Part shown: positions 12,942 through 26,600 of the stretch, piece by piece | Layout of the letters: each line of letters begins with the position of its first letter | Position numbering within the stretch: the first letter of the stretch is position 1 | From: Datnioides undecimradiatus | Lineage: Eukaryota > Chordata > Actinopteri > Lobotiformes > Datnioididae | Length of the DNA stretch: 64,000 nt | NCBI GenBank assembly: GCA_008933995.1 | Contig: WARS01000029.1 | Coordinates: 20,987,511 to 21,051,510 of the forward strand | Direction: 5' to 3' | The notes under the pieces: model-generated | Told to the model about the DNA's origin: nothing | The model's input: the letters and a program-made list of their open reading frames with translations, nothing else | Databases searched by the model: none | Program-made: the position numbers and the translations under genes

Positions 12942-12997
12942 CCTGCAGACACTTTCAGGACCGCAACTGCACTCTGTACGGCTACCACACAGCCTAG
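12858..12997 (+). other. RNF14-like last exon with apparent +1/-2 frameshift in the RING2 tail
   Basis: The exon frame stops at 12939-12941. In the frame two bases further on, 12948-12997 reads CRHFQDRNC..., resembling the normal RNF14 tail (KHFNDPGSPC), and stops at TAG 12995-12997. One missing base, or two extra, just before 12939 would explain it. The interval between the two halves is too short for an intron. Confidence 0.6.
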
Positions 12998-13875
12998 TCT
13001 ACGTAGGGCACATTTCACACTGTGCTCAAATCACTTTTAAATCACTTTTAACAGATACTTGAAGACACGTAGGAATGTAAAAAAGGGATAATGATGTATG
13101 AAACATTATGGGATTTATAGGGTACAACGAGGTAATTTGGTCCGAGTTAATACCAACACATATTGGTTTCTTTGTAAGGAATATCATTTGTAAAAACACG
13201 ATATTTAACATCTTAATATCACTGACTTTTCTACTGCAGCGTCATTCACAAAATCAAATCACGTGTTATACTTCCCCTGGCCTGTGGAGGGCGCTAAACG
13301 ACAAGCTTGGCGAATCATGGCACACTCCGGACTAACTTAACAAGAGACCTCATTTGGATTTATGAAAACATGCTGTCATTTAGTAGTTCATAACCAAACG
13401 ATGCATCAATCAAAGCTGCTTTGTAACTTGAACGTTTGCCGCTCTGGATGCAAAGATGAGCGATCTGTGATGCAAATAGCACGTCACGGCGTTTTTAAAG
13501 CAACCTTAAGCCAAAGAATGTTATGATAATAGTACAGTGTGTAGACAGTGACGAGCTCCAGGACCTCGGGTGTGACACATTAAACGCCTTCGACTTCCTG
13601 TAGCGTCTTTGTTTATAAAAGGGATTTACAGCCATCTAATGAATCCCCCCACAGGAGTCTGAGCTGTGCATCACCTTCGCTGCTGTAGTGCTGATGAACA
13701 AACCACAGGGTACAAACAATGGTGCAAAGAGAAATCTTAACCACACGCGGTAACGCAGGTATGCAAAAGTAGGAATGTGCGTTCGTGTGAGTGCACACAT
13801 TGCAGTAAGGTGTGCAAATGAATGTAATCATGAGTTATAGGAGAGTGAAAGTGACGTACCCCCGGTATATTTTCA

Positions 13876-13881
13876 AATAAA
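13876..13881 (+). terminator. Possible RNF14-like poly(A) signal
   Basis: Canonical AATAAA 0.9 kb downstream of the RNF14-like stop. Assignment rests on position only. Confidence 0.35.
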
Positions 13882-14303
13882 CATTGTCTGTTAAGGTTTA
13901 ACTGCTCTTATTCTGAATGAGCTCCTTTTTATCGTTAAATGTCTCCTGAGCACAGAAGGAAAAGGGTAATATTAGACATATCAGTTGCAAAGACTGCTGG
14001 GAAATCTTGTAGCATTTCTATATGTGCATAATCAGCCCCTGTTTTTAAGAAACGCACCGTCTATGAGCATTTTTATTCCCTCCAAAGGGCGCCCTGCAGG
14101 TATTCACTGGGCGTTTTGCATCGACTCACTGGCTGACTTCCTGTTTTCGAGCTCTTTCCCTCCCTTCCTCCGCTGGTCTGTCATAACAGTGGAACAAAGA
14201 CCACTGTTACACGTCCCCAGACTGTCTGAGACATGATTGGGAATCTACAGCTGTCTTTCATATTAAGCCAAAAAACACTGGCCCTCTCTGCTGCTGTCTT
14301 TTT

Positions 14304-14325
14304 GTGTGTGTGTGTGTGTGTGTGT
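14304..14325. repeat. (GT)n microsatellite
   Basis: Uninterrupted GT run in the intergenic spacer. Confidence 0.9.
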
Positions 14326-16539
14326 ATCTCTTCCAGGAAAAATCCAGTTTCCACACAGGGGTCATCACTTCCTCATGAAATGTCTAAACAACTGTTTGCC
14401 TTCCTGACCCACAGTCCTCCAGCAGGGTCTGGAGGGACTGTGACCGTGGACTGGGCATGTGTATGTGGCTGTCAGGCCTCTTTAGTGGTACGTGTGAGGT
14501 ATAAAATGCAAAATAAAAATAAAAAACACTCAAAATGATAAAAAAAAATAATGTGAACAAATAAGCAGAGAAATTATAATAACCTTTGAAAATGCAAGCT
14601 GCTACTAAACAAAATTAAAAATGACAAGTTGAAATGTGGCTGAAATGAAAAATACATAAATTGTAGAAACTGAATCTGCAGCTGTCTGCCTGGCACCAGC
14701 AGGAAGACAGAAAAGTTATAACTAGCTAGTAAATCTGCCGGAGCACGTAGCCGATGAAGAGCTAACCCCAGTTTGTGCCTCTCATGTTTTTTCAGTTTTC
14801 AGTTTCTGAATTAAAAGAAATATTTTTAAAACATTAAAAGTCTAAACTCCTTTTAGCTACTTCAGTTTCAGGTTTGAAATCAGAAAGTGTCTTCAGCGAT
14901 GATGGTACTCAATGTCTCTCCGAAATCCTCATAAACAATCACATAAACTAGATTTAAATGTGCTTTTCAGACTTTTTCTCTTTCTAGATATATGTAAAAT
15001 ATGGTCGAGCAACTTCATTGGCCTGTTATTGAACATGTAAGAGAGAATTTAAGAAGAAATGTCACATTTTTATAAAAAAGAAATAGAGCATGAGAGCAAA
15101 GAAAGCCCAGTTTGGTGGCAGATGTACAACTGGATTAATATAAAGGGTCCATATTGCTGTCTGAGTGAAGGAGTGTCTGTTTGAAGCAAATACTTATTAT
15201 AGATGCAAAACGGTGAGCTGGTGCTGCATGACTCAACACGATTAAAATCATTTTCATTCGGTGCTTTAAACTGAATAAAAGAGTTGCTGTATTCAAAAAG
15301 GACCGCCGCGCACCTGCAGCTTTGGGGATGCAAATTGTGCAGAGGAGTTATTAATTTAAAGCTGCAAAAATGCCATGTAATATGAAGTATTAATAGTAAA
15401 TCATGTGCATGAATAATTTTTAAAATCGCACCCAGAGACAGAGCACTTATTAAACGGAGGATTTTGAAGATGAGAGATGAAAGCCAATCGTTTATTCCAG
15501 CAGCCAAACATGCTCCTCTAACAGCAGCTGCAGATTGTTGCTGCTCTCAGTCATAAACTGGCCTGTTTTGCACCATTAGTACCATCATACATTCATTAAA
15601 ATGTGGCAGCATGTACATCTAACGTACCATTGCATCATACTGGTGAGTACAAGGCCCAATCCAAGCTCTGATTTCATAGTTAATTAAAAAAAAAGAATCA
15701 TCTAATGGCAGAAATCCAAGTTTGTGGCTCCACAGTAAAAACTAACTTAAACCTGAGGCCAGCGCAACACATTTCAGCCAATCTGTTCACAAGGTTTGTG
15801 AGATATCCTGCTGACAGGCAAGCAAACAAATTACCGGGGGCACAAGAACAGCTTTCTTGGCAGAAGTAATTTCAAGAATAACGACTAAAGCCTGGCTATC
15901 AGTGCAGTGGAAACTGGGCTATGTAGGGCGTCGACTCCCTGCGAGCCGATAACAGCATCGGTTAACAGGACGCTTATTTCCCCTGGAGCGGTGCGAGCAG
16001 AGCCGTGGAGGAAAACACGAGACACACATTCGCTGTAATAATCACCAACTCGGCTCGGGTTATTAATATCATCTGCACGTTTATTCATCTGTCAGAAAAC
16101 ACACACACGCAGACACACACACAGCCTCAGAAATCGGTGTATCAGTCGTCCAGGCATCCATTCAGTCAGTCAGTGGTATATTGGCAACATTGTTCAGAGG
16201 CACTGAAAGTGTGCTGAGGTTTTCACAGAGAGTACAGGAGTGTATACTGTCCTGCAGGGGGCGCTGCTAGGAGGTTTGGGTCCCCCCCTGACAGTGGATG
16301 GAGGTGAGGGGTCCTGAATTCTGTCAGTGTACGTGACTGACTCAGTCTGCAGACCAGGATACATCGGCTCTTATGTGAGGAAACCTTCTTCTGCCCAAGC
16401 TGGACTGAGTGAAAGCATCAGGAATCCATACAGCTATAGTCAACACGCACAAACAGATGATTTGAAAAGAAATACGTCCGTTCCCTTTCTGGCCAAGAGC
16501 TGAATGAACACATGGATACCTCGCTCATATCCAGGGGGC

Positions 16540-16914
16540 GATTAGCCTAGCTTAGCATTAAGACTAAAAGCAAGGCGACAAAGCAGGTCGAGCTCTGCCT
16601 ACCACCATTTTTAAATCTTGCTAATGCTAACTCACTGTAGCTTCATTGTTTAATCCACACGCAAACATGTAACAATGATCATTTTGTTTTATTGAAGTCC
16701 TTAAATAATGGCATTATCTTAAACACTTTGGACAAAAGTGCTGAGGTGATGGATAAGCAGCTGTTTGTCATGAAGACGGACAACAAACAACCAAGGTGCA
16801 TGTTTATTAGGGAGCTTTCGTGGTTCTGTTACTCAGATTTTTGTTTTAACTTTAGATATCGCCCAGGCTAGCTGTTCCCCCTGTTTCCAGTCTTTATGCT
16901 AAGCTAAGCTAATC
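16540..16914. mobile_element. MITE-like element with 26-bp terminal inverted repeats, copy 1
   Basis: The left end (16540-16565, GATTAGCCTAGCTTAGCATT...) and the reverse complement of the right end (16889-16914) differ at only 2 of 26 positions. The interior has no coding capacity. A second, more diverged copy with the same GTTAGCTTAGCTTAGCAT-type end and shared interior text (TGTTTAATC..., TTTTATTGAAG) is at 60803-61244. Together they define a non-autonomous DNA-transposon family. Confidence 0.75.
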
Positions 16915-19900
16915 ACCTCCTGGCTCAAGCTCCACCCTCGCAGACCAGATGAGCGGCATCGATCTTCTCACGTAACTCTTGGCAAGAAAGTATTTGTCAT
17001 TATAGCATTTTCTCCCAGAATGCAATGGTTCTTCTATCTTTCACGCAGTAGGACGGAGAACATCACAACTGCTGCACACGAGTTTGTGATTGTAGATACA
17101 TGGTGAGCACTGTGCCCCACGACAGTTAGACTGAAGGAAGCTTTCAGATAAAGAGAAAAGTGATTAATTAATTATTTGTATTCAGCTTTCTGAATATAGA
17201 TTCGTGGACCCATGTAAACAATGTTGTCACTGAAATAGATGGTATTATCTTATATATAATAGATTGTACCAAACAAATTGTCTGTTTGACCTCACAGTGT
17301 TTCCCATCTACCCTGGTCTGATCAGTCCAACAGTGCAACACATGGATAAACACAGAAATATAAATATGATTCACATCCACAACAGCTTCGAAACTCTCCC
17401 CTTGTAAACATCAGGATACAAATTACTGAGATGCAAATGATGACGATGGTAGCAAAGTCCTCACTTGAACCAAAACAACATACGGTAGCATAATTTTCTT
17501 TATAAACACGAGCGTACCCTTATATTCAGTGCAAAATCATGATTCTTTCCAATGCCCTTTTGTAGACGCAGCACAGCATACAGTCATTTCCAACCAGCCG
17601 GTCATATAAGCGTCTGAAAAACATTCCTGAACAGCATCCCCGCTGTCACATCGTCCCTCAATGGTAGAAACATCTCAGCAGTTATTAAATATGACTTTTC
17701 TCATGCACAAAATAAACCGGATACAATTTATAGTAGTATGCAATATGTAACACTTCTCTGTCATTTACAACAAAGCACTTAAGTTTAAATTATAAGTGGT
17801 GGTGCTGGAACACATCAGCACTCAGATAACTAATAATTATCAGGGTAGTATAGTTACCAGCTGTTATAACAGGTAAACACAGTAAGGACAAAACAAAGCG
17901 AAACAGTACCCCAGGTATTTGAGCTATCTCAACATATCAGCAGACCAAACAACAACGAAACAGTCTCTTTTTACTTAAGCATTAATGCGCTCTAATCTAT
18001 TTTTAGCAAACGCAAATAAGGAAATAAAAGTGCCAATTTTCAAAATATGAAACCCGTTAACAGTTAATGGCGGTACGTAGATGCCTTTTTATTACCACAG
18101 TGGTTTCTTGATCGCTTTCACTGCAACAGTACTCCGAAAACAGTAGGAAAAGGAGCAGTTTACCCTTGGTTTGGCACGATTTAGCCCATTGACTACAAAT
18201 TGCTATGTTATTTTAGCCTATTTAGTTTCTTTTCAATTAAAACCGTCTGGTTTTTGTGATTTTCTTGAATTGAGTGAAAATAACATAGGACTGACACATC
18301 TTGAATCCCCCCCCCGAAAACTCTTTGAAAAGCAACAAAATGGCTTTTGGTTAGATGTGGATTATCAAAAAGACGTGTAAATGTAATCTTGTATTAGTCC
18401 TCATGTGGCCTCCTTCAGTGTCCTGGCTCATACGTTGGAGGACCAGTGAGAACCACCGTCGTAAAAACAGCAGAAGAAAACGCCTTTATGGTTTTAGAGA
18501 AGTGGTTCCAAACCTGGCGACCCATGAAAAGTGTGAGCATTTACCAGGTCATTGAAGGGCTAAGACAGAAAAGCATAATCTCTTCTCCACGGTCAGGTTT
18601 TCATGTTTTCACCACATCTTCTGTTCTTGTACACTGAAATGCTGTACACATTCATCAGGACTCTAATTAATCTTCAGATACTTGATGCTAAACTTGACCT
18701 CGCACCCTCTGGACAGTACATACTGTATCCTGCCGCCTCCGAGTTCCCATTAAACACAGTGTGATCAGCAGACTCTGTGTAGCAGCTTAATTACTCTCCA
18801 AGAGACCCAGAAACCATCATGAGATCCTTAAACGATCCCACGGTGGCCAAGTGATCACAGTGTCTGCACGTATCCAAGACACCCCGCTCTTACCCCTTGT
18901 TGCCTGTGTGTTTTGCCACTACTGTCTGACAAAACGATATCATCTGGCACCAGGTTTTCAACGTCTAAAAGGGCTAGGGTAATGTCAATGTCTAAAGCAA
19001 CTAGGGTTGGGCAGTGTCTACCAAATGGTCGTATGAGTATATTGATCATACCGTTGGGTTTGGGAGTAGTTGTCTTAAGGCTACTCTGATAACTCCTCTT
19101 TGCGGCTAACTGATAGCAATGGCTGTTAGCATGCTATACACATACACTCATAGAACTGGAGTTACATCCAGTAACTTCTCTTTCCAGTAACAAGTCTTTA
19201 CCCGCCAGATGGAAAATCCACCTGCACCGGGTACTTTTTGATTTCGGTGGCGGGATTGGTTACCATGGCATCGTCCCAACACTACATGCTAGCAGAACAG
19301 ATAGAAACTAAGAGGTATTAAGACAAGGGTTCCTTTACAAGAGAGGACCTCGAGATTAGCTAAAGATTAATGATTCACTGATTAAGATGAAATTCAATTG
19401 GCCGGCAGTGAACCTGGGACTTTTGGGGCCCCTCTTGGGGTTTTGGGACTCCTGGCCAGTTGATCAAAGAAACGATCAGAGAAGAAATGAATCAGTCTTT
19501 GGTTGTCGACACAGGATATAAACCTGCGGTGAAGGGTCTCATACAGATGTTTTTTAAGGGTACCAAGCCACAAATGTTTGGTAACCACTGGTTTACATGA
19601 CTGAACAGAGACAACCAGGGTTTCCGGGCTGCTGTCTTATCTCAAAGACGGTGCAAGGATGGTGTGCAGGCTGTCGGCAGCCTGATCCCCTCCTTTCCTC
19701 CATTCCTTTGCAGTTTTTTTTTTTTTTTTTTCATGCATTTTGCCATAGGTGTCTGGTAGCTGCACTGAAGTGTGACTCTCATTTTGAATCCAGGAGCCTG
19801 TCAACATAATAAAAGGTTATGCTACCCGTGCTTTCATATAATACAAAAGCGTGTTATTTCTAGGAGGAGGAGGAGTGCTATTAACAGACTGCAACTCCGT

Positions 19901-22558
19901 CTAATGTGAAGAACTCCTCGGCTAGATGTGTCTCACCCACAGCTCTGCTTTCATCAGCTCCTCTTTGTTCCCTTTTTGATTAAACCATGCAGCACAGCGG
20001 GCTAATAAAATAGCCTAGCATCTTATTTTCTGTGCTGCATGCGTCTCTCTCTCTCTCTCTCGCATGTTTAAATCCCCACACACACCACAGTACTTTGTCC
20101 TCACAGTGCTTTTCTCCTGAGTGTCTGCATGTGTGTGATCAGGTGTGCGTTTGTGCTCCAGAGACAAACGTAAGACGTGTACAGCTGCCTCTCCCAACAG
20201 CTAACCGACCGCAGAGAAAGCCAGGATGCTGCTTTCATTTAACTTTATAGAACATCTAATTACGTGACCCGATCAGGCCTTTGACTGATTGAATTATGTG
20301 GGGGTGTGTGTGCATGTGTGCGTGCACTGCTGTTCTGCAGAGCAAAGTTGGCAAAGCAAATGTTAAGTGGAAGGAGAGAGGGTTTTCTCCCCATTTGCAC
20401 CACAGATCTACTCTAGTCTTGTATATTTTATATGTGAATGTGTCGACATCCAAAAAATCAAGATGGAAAATCTTTTTTACTGCTACATAAATAGATTTTT
20501 CAGCCATGAACAGAAACATGTTTCTATTTAAAGAGTTAAAGAATCAACAATCTGTTAATAACTATTTGAAAGATAAGAGTTTTGAGTTTGAAACCATAGA
20601 AATGTTTGTTTTGACTCTATAACTGCCTCATCTGAATGCAATGAGATTGTAGCCAACGGTAAAGGCACAGTACACACTTTTAGTCGTTTCAAGTACAACT
20701 GAAGAACCCCAAATGCCTTGTGACTGCACGGTGTTCGGTTCAGCACACGGGAAAAGAAAATCAAATAAACATTAAACAGAAAATCATATTTGATTCCAGT
20801 TACATAACTGATCTTTTCAGGATGGGCTTATCACTGGAAAAGCAGCTGGACCTGGGTCGTACGGGGTGAAACAACAACAACGACCACAAAATCCGCCTGC
20901 AAATCCAGACAAAATCCACGTCACCCCCCCCGCAGATGTTTCACACTGCAGTAAAACCCTGGTTATGTCCCCTCCGGGAATCAAGACTGACTGGGAGTAT
21001 TAAATGATATGTCTCACAACCAGGAACATCCACGAGCTCTGCACACGCTCATTAGCCATTTGCAAACTAATTAGAAGTTTGGAGTTAAATGCTTTCGGCT
21101 GCACGCATCACAATTTGCACACGTCTTCCTCACAGCGCCGGGTTTGTCAAAGATGCAGCTTGCACCCTGCCTCACAAGAAGCACGCGGTCCTCCAGTACG
21201 GTCAACATGATGACGGACAGCTTCTAACTTCTGCCTGATGGTACCAGAGCTACTTCACTGATGAGTGAGTGCATCACCCGAAGTGGTATGGAGGGCCTAC
21301 AGTTAAATCCACATACAAAGAGACAGTATTGATGGGTAGACATTCAGTCAGTGCACACTTTGTACTAGATTCCTGATAATTATTAAATAGAATGAGTATT
21401 TACAGTAAATGCTAGGCTAACATTAACCAAAGAATCAATAGTATTCACGTCTGTTGCACTATATTTACAAATACAATGTAATTTGAGAATATTTACATTA
21501 CTTTTGTGTGGATTTAATACAAGAAGAGAGATGACAGAATATAGAAAAGCCCAATCTGTAATACTGCAGATTGGTTTCCGCTATATTTCCCAAAATGGCT
21601 ATTCAAAGCTTACTCTTTAGCCTAATTCATACTAAAGGCACAAACAAGGCTCGCCAAGGTGTAGCCTTCAGCCCGATACACACCAAAGGACTAGGAGGTC
21701 AGCTAAGGCTAACAGATTCATGTAACACTGGTTTCACCAGACGTCGTTGTTGGTTGTGCTTCGTTTTGTTGTGTTTTTGTTTGAATTAGTGAACGGTGCT
21801 TTGGAGTTCAGCACCTGCATTAGGTCATAAAGATGCCGACGCTGCTCGTTTGTGTCCTGTGCGGCTCTGTGGTCGCTAAGTGGCCTGTTAAAAAAAAAAA
21901 AAGAAAGAAAAGAAAGTACCTGGCTGATTCACACCCGAGCGCTTGAAGAACGAGTCTCCCACTGAAACTCTGTCCTTAGCGATGATTGTTTGCGTCTATG
22001 CTCGAGCCAGTTTCTCTCTGTTTTCCAACATTTTGCGTTCTCTCTTAACGCTCGTACCCCCTGCATGTCCAAGTCTGTGCACGACCGGTCCTCTCAAGAT
22101 TTTCTTGCAATTCATTTGCATTTACCTGTACCCTGAGTCAGAGTGCCACCCACTCAAAGCCTTGGAGAAAAGTTGTTTTTTCTTTTTGCGTGCCTTCAGA
22201 CTTGCACGTCAAAAGTCCACCATTTTCTCCAAAGCACGGTTCCTGCTCTCTGCACACATGTTGCAGCGTGCTCCACTAGTCTGACTGAATTACCCAGATC
22301 AAATAAATCCATCAAATCCAATTACAGCTTCATACAGTAGAGAAACGTCAAATATGAGGATTTGGGTGTTTGAGCCACATATCAAATGAATTGAAACAAG
22401 ATCTTGAGGCCATTAGGGATAATCCTTTCACTAAGCATGCCCCTCACACACAGGGAAGCATTTCCTTTCCCGTACTTTGGTCTTACACTGTCTCCCCACC
22501 TATTCTGTCCTGCTCTAACCTCTGTCTTTACTCCACACCCCCTCCTCTCTTGTGTCTC

Positions 22559-23643
22559 TTAGCTGTAGCCGAGGTTCTCCATCTCGTGCCGGTATCGTAA
22601 CTCCGACACTTTTGCTTTGTGCTGCTTGCTCTCCAGATGCTGCCTGAAGTCCGTCTCCTGCTCGGCTCCGCAGTTGCACATGGAGCAGTAGAACTGTCCG
22701 CTGGGAGTCACGCACATGGCCAGGTCCCTGGGGATGCGCTGCCTCGGCCTGGGGTTGTAGTACGGGCCTGCAGGGACAAAGAGACGAGAGGAGGGTCAGC
22801 AAAAAATAAATAAATAACTAATAAATTAGTGGTAGCGACACCAGATTTATACCAGATTTATCTATCGTGAGAGCTGGAGGGACACTTAATGGAGGCCTTA
22901 TGGTTGGCAAAAACTAGGGCTGCAACTAAGTGTTGGTTTGATCTTTTGTCAGTGAATTTATTCACTGTTTAGTCAATAAAATGTCTGAAAATTGTGATAA
23001 AATGCACATTAGAATTCCCCAAATTGCTTGTTTTGTCTGACTACTATCCCAAACTCACATATATTCAATTTACATTCATATGACACAAAGAAAAAGCAGA
23101 CAGTTCTGATACTTGAACCAGAAATGTTTTGCCATTATCAGAATAGCTCTGCGGCTTTACCATTACAGTACCAGTGCCACCGGAAATACCGTAACATCTG
23201 TTGGACTGGCTGCCCTGAAATGTGCAACAGATCAGAGGATGAATCCTGCTGAGACGTTCATGTTCTCCTCCGAATTAACTGTAGCTGCTCTAAACCTGGA
23301 TGGTGAACATGGTTAACATTACATCTGGTTCACATTAGGATGCTAACAGTGTCATTGGGAGGATGTTAGCATGCAGATATTAGCATTCCGCTTAATGCAG
23401 CAGAACAGGCTCACGAAGCACGGATGTAGATCCTTGGCCACTTTGTCTTTACGACTCGAAAAAAATCATTTGAATGAGAGTTTTGCTTGTTTGTGTGCGT
23501 GCGAGGAAGTGTGTTGGTGCGTGTGAATGAGAGGGAGATAGCGAGAGAGATAAGAAGGCAGCGAGAAGGCAAACGCAGGAGAGAGTGCAGCTATTTTGGG
23601 GTTTGTCCATCAAGAAAACTGATTAAATCAGCAGAACAGTATG

Positions 23644-23675
<32 letters not shown>

Positions 23676-26600
23676 AATAGACTGAGCGACAAAAGAGCAG
23701 GAGAGAAGAAGAGAACTGGCTCCACTCTATGATTTATCCTGCTTTATCTTGAGCCGAGGTGCTACCTCTGTGGAAAAACAGAGACGCAGTGAAAGGCGGC
23801 AAGAAAGAGATAGTTGTTTGACGTCAGCAGAAAGTCTGATGTTACCCACTCTGTATCTGTTTTCACACACACACACACACGCGTACATACGGACACAAAG
23901 GCGAAAGCGGACGCTCACACAAGAAACACAGAAAACGTGGTAAAGTTAAGAAACGCTTTGAGCCAGAAGCGTCATCTGATAATCCTTGTGTCGGATTTAA
24001 CGCTGGTAAAATGTGCAGCGTCATGTTAGCGTCTCCAAAAGTGGTTGGCTCCAAAAAGTGTAAAAAGGTTAAATCTCAAATCTTTATTTTCTGCACATGT
24101 GAACCGTCCACTGCTACAGCAAAGTGTGTTCAAGATGAAATATATCAGAACATATTGCACACATGCACACAGAGTACGTCCTTGCTGCAGCTCACCGATA
24201 TCAGTGAGTGGAAGAGGGAATCCACTACAGCTCAGTCAGCTATGGGAGCTCATTGTGGGCAGTAAAACTGACTTCGCAGTATATCTGTGACATAATGTGC
24301 ATCCTATTTGTGCAAAGGATGCGTGTTACGTCGGGAAAACGAACCCTGACCCACTGCTACAGGCCAAATAGTCGCGCAGTTGCTCACTATCCTGCACAGT
24401 TTGAGATTAAACTCTTACAGCCTGTAGATTCCGGTACAGAGGAAGTACTGGAGTGTTGCATGAGGACATAATGCAAAAGAAACAACGAGTACCATCGCTG
24501 ACAAAGCTGAATGCTGATTGTTTTACTCACCTAACTCCTCGCATATGGCCTGATGTAATTATACGCGATTGCTAGTTCAGTTGCTAACAGTGGCAAGTAC
24601 CAGATGGAATGTGTTGAGTTTGTGTATTACCCATTTTGACAAAATTAACAATTCACAATAAGCAGAAATTTGAGTCATTGAGTTTCTCTGTGTTTTTAGT
24701 TCTCCTTAATTTATCGTTCATACTTTACCTGGCATGGAGGCAGGTAGCTGCGGGCTGCGGCGGTTTTTCACCAGTCTGTACTCACTGCCGTCTTTCCTGT
24801 TCCTTCTTGGCGCTGCTTCGTTGCTGCCTTCCCTGGAACAAGCAAATCCCTTCAGTTTGGTCCAAAAGGTGAGAAAAACACACTATCAGGCTGCTGTGCT
24901 CTGTTTTCACAAGTCTAGCTGGGCTACTTCTGTTATTAACAAAAGCCAAAAGCAGCTTTGGTGTTTTAGTTTAGTTCTTAAGGTAATTTTTCTAAAGAGA
25001 AAGTAAAACCACCCAGTTTTCTGAGTTACAGAATACACTGTATTCCTATTTCTGGGCTGCTTTTATTTAATATAGAAAATACCAATCGTGGCTTCGGCTA
25101 TGATTTCAAAAAAGCTAATCCCAAACAAATCTAGGCAAATACGAGGCCTGAAAAGTGTCGGTACTTAAACTTGCATGTTAACGGAGTTCTGCTGGGCCTC
25201 GGCGAGCCTTAGTTTCTTGGCGTGATTCTTGCCCTGGTAGTGGGCCTGCGCGACTGCCGGTGAACTGAAGGAGGCGTCACAAAGCTTACAATAGTCATTC
25301 TCTGTGGCCAAGATGACTCGGGTCGCCCCTTTATACAACGCCTGCAGACACAGGACAAAGCAAGGCAGTGTTTGTGGTGAGAACAGCTTGGGAGTAAACA
25401 GGGAGAGAGAGGAGAAAGGGATGTTTAGGTCTGGTTGTGGGGAGAAGAAAATCATTTCTTGCACAGCCTTTGAAGATTTTCCAGAATAGTCTTATTATTA
25501 GTTGTGAAAACATAAGAAGCATTCTCTTTTAAAGTGCAACTAAAGTGTGCACTGAAAGCAAAGGAGTGGATGATGTGAGCGTACACCGTTCGAGCAGAAT
25601 GACTCTGCATTTCCCTTCCACCTCCTCAGAGGGAAACGACCTCTCTCAGCAGATTGGCCACTCCAGCAGCGGTACACCCACCTACTCAACTAAAACTGTA
25701 ACATTTAGGTAGGTTGGCGCTGAGTTGCTAAGTTTGGATCTGACCTGCCTGCCTGCGTCACTGTCGCTGGATCCTGAGCTGAGGGCTGTCTGTCCAGCTG
25801 CCTCGAGGACCTCTGGGATCCTAATGGCTGGAGGTTGTTGACTGCCGGCGTAGAAGTTCCTCAGCTTTTTACTGTGATTCTTCCCCTGGAAAGACAGATC
25901 AGGAAACAGAAATCTGTGTTTATGTATGCATTTTAATATTTAACATGATTTGTACATGTTTGATTCAGCTGACCTGGTAGTGAGCCTGTGCCTGCTGAGC
26001 CGAGTTGAGGGTGACGTTGCAGAGTTTACAGTACAGCGGTTTGCACAGTTCCCCCAACCCCAGAGAGTCCTCCTGCTCCTCCATACCCAGCGGAGAGCCC
26101 TCATCCTGGGGCTGCTCGCTGGCCGGGGCTGCCTGACCCAAGAGAGGTCCAGGGATGAGGCAGGACACTGGTGCGGGGATTGGGGCTGGTCCTGGGGGCC
26201 TGGGGGGCATCTGTGAAGGGTCTGGGCCCGGGGCAGGAGGGGAGGACAGGGGGCTGGGAGGGAGAGCGAATCGGCCGGCTCCGGGCGCAACCACAGGTGG
26301 GGGCACAAGTGCATGTGCAGGGTTTAGAGGTGCAGGCCCCAACGGCTGTGTGAGGTCCATGGTTGGAGGCACTATTGCTTGTGTGTGATCCACAGGTGGG
26401 GGCCCCATTGTGTGTGCCATGGGTGGAAGCCTTAGTGGCTGAGCTGGGGCCATTGGAGGGGGGCCTAAGCTGTGTGGTGGGGTAATAGGAGGAGGCCTTA
26501 ATGTGTGAGCTGCAGTCATGGGAGGGGGCCCTAGAGTCTGAGTGGGAACCATAGTTGGGGGTCCAATCGCCTGGGCAGGGGCTATGGGGGGTGGTGGGCC

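Larger units (their letters stand above)
12998..22558. other. Long gene-poor spacer between the RNF14-like gene and ZMAT3
   Basis: No exon set with matched splice sites was found on either strand. An AATAAA at 13876-13881 (+) is a candidate RNF14-like poly(A) signal. The stretch holds a (GT)n run at 14304-14325, an inverted-repeat element at 16540-16914 and assorted low-complexity sequence. Because mammalian ZMAT3 has a very long 3' UTR, an unknown part adjoining 22558 is probably ZMAT3 3' UTR on the - strand. Confidence 0.5.
22768..24728 (-). other. ZMAT3 intron 5
   Basis: No coding exon is supported. It holds two dispersed fish repeats (22916-23040 and about 23150-23420), a (GT)n(GA)n run at about 23643-23676 and a (CA)n run at 23864-23881. 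Confidence 0.7.

Noticed and set aside
15070-15507. A 145-codon - strand frame in the gene-poor spacer
   Set aside because: Composition is not protein-like, there is no recognisable motif, and its length is possible by chance in AT-rich DNA.
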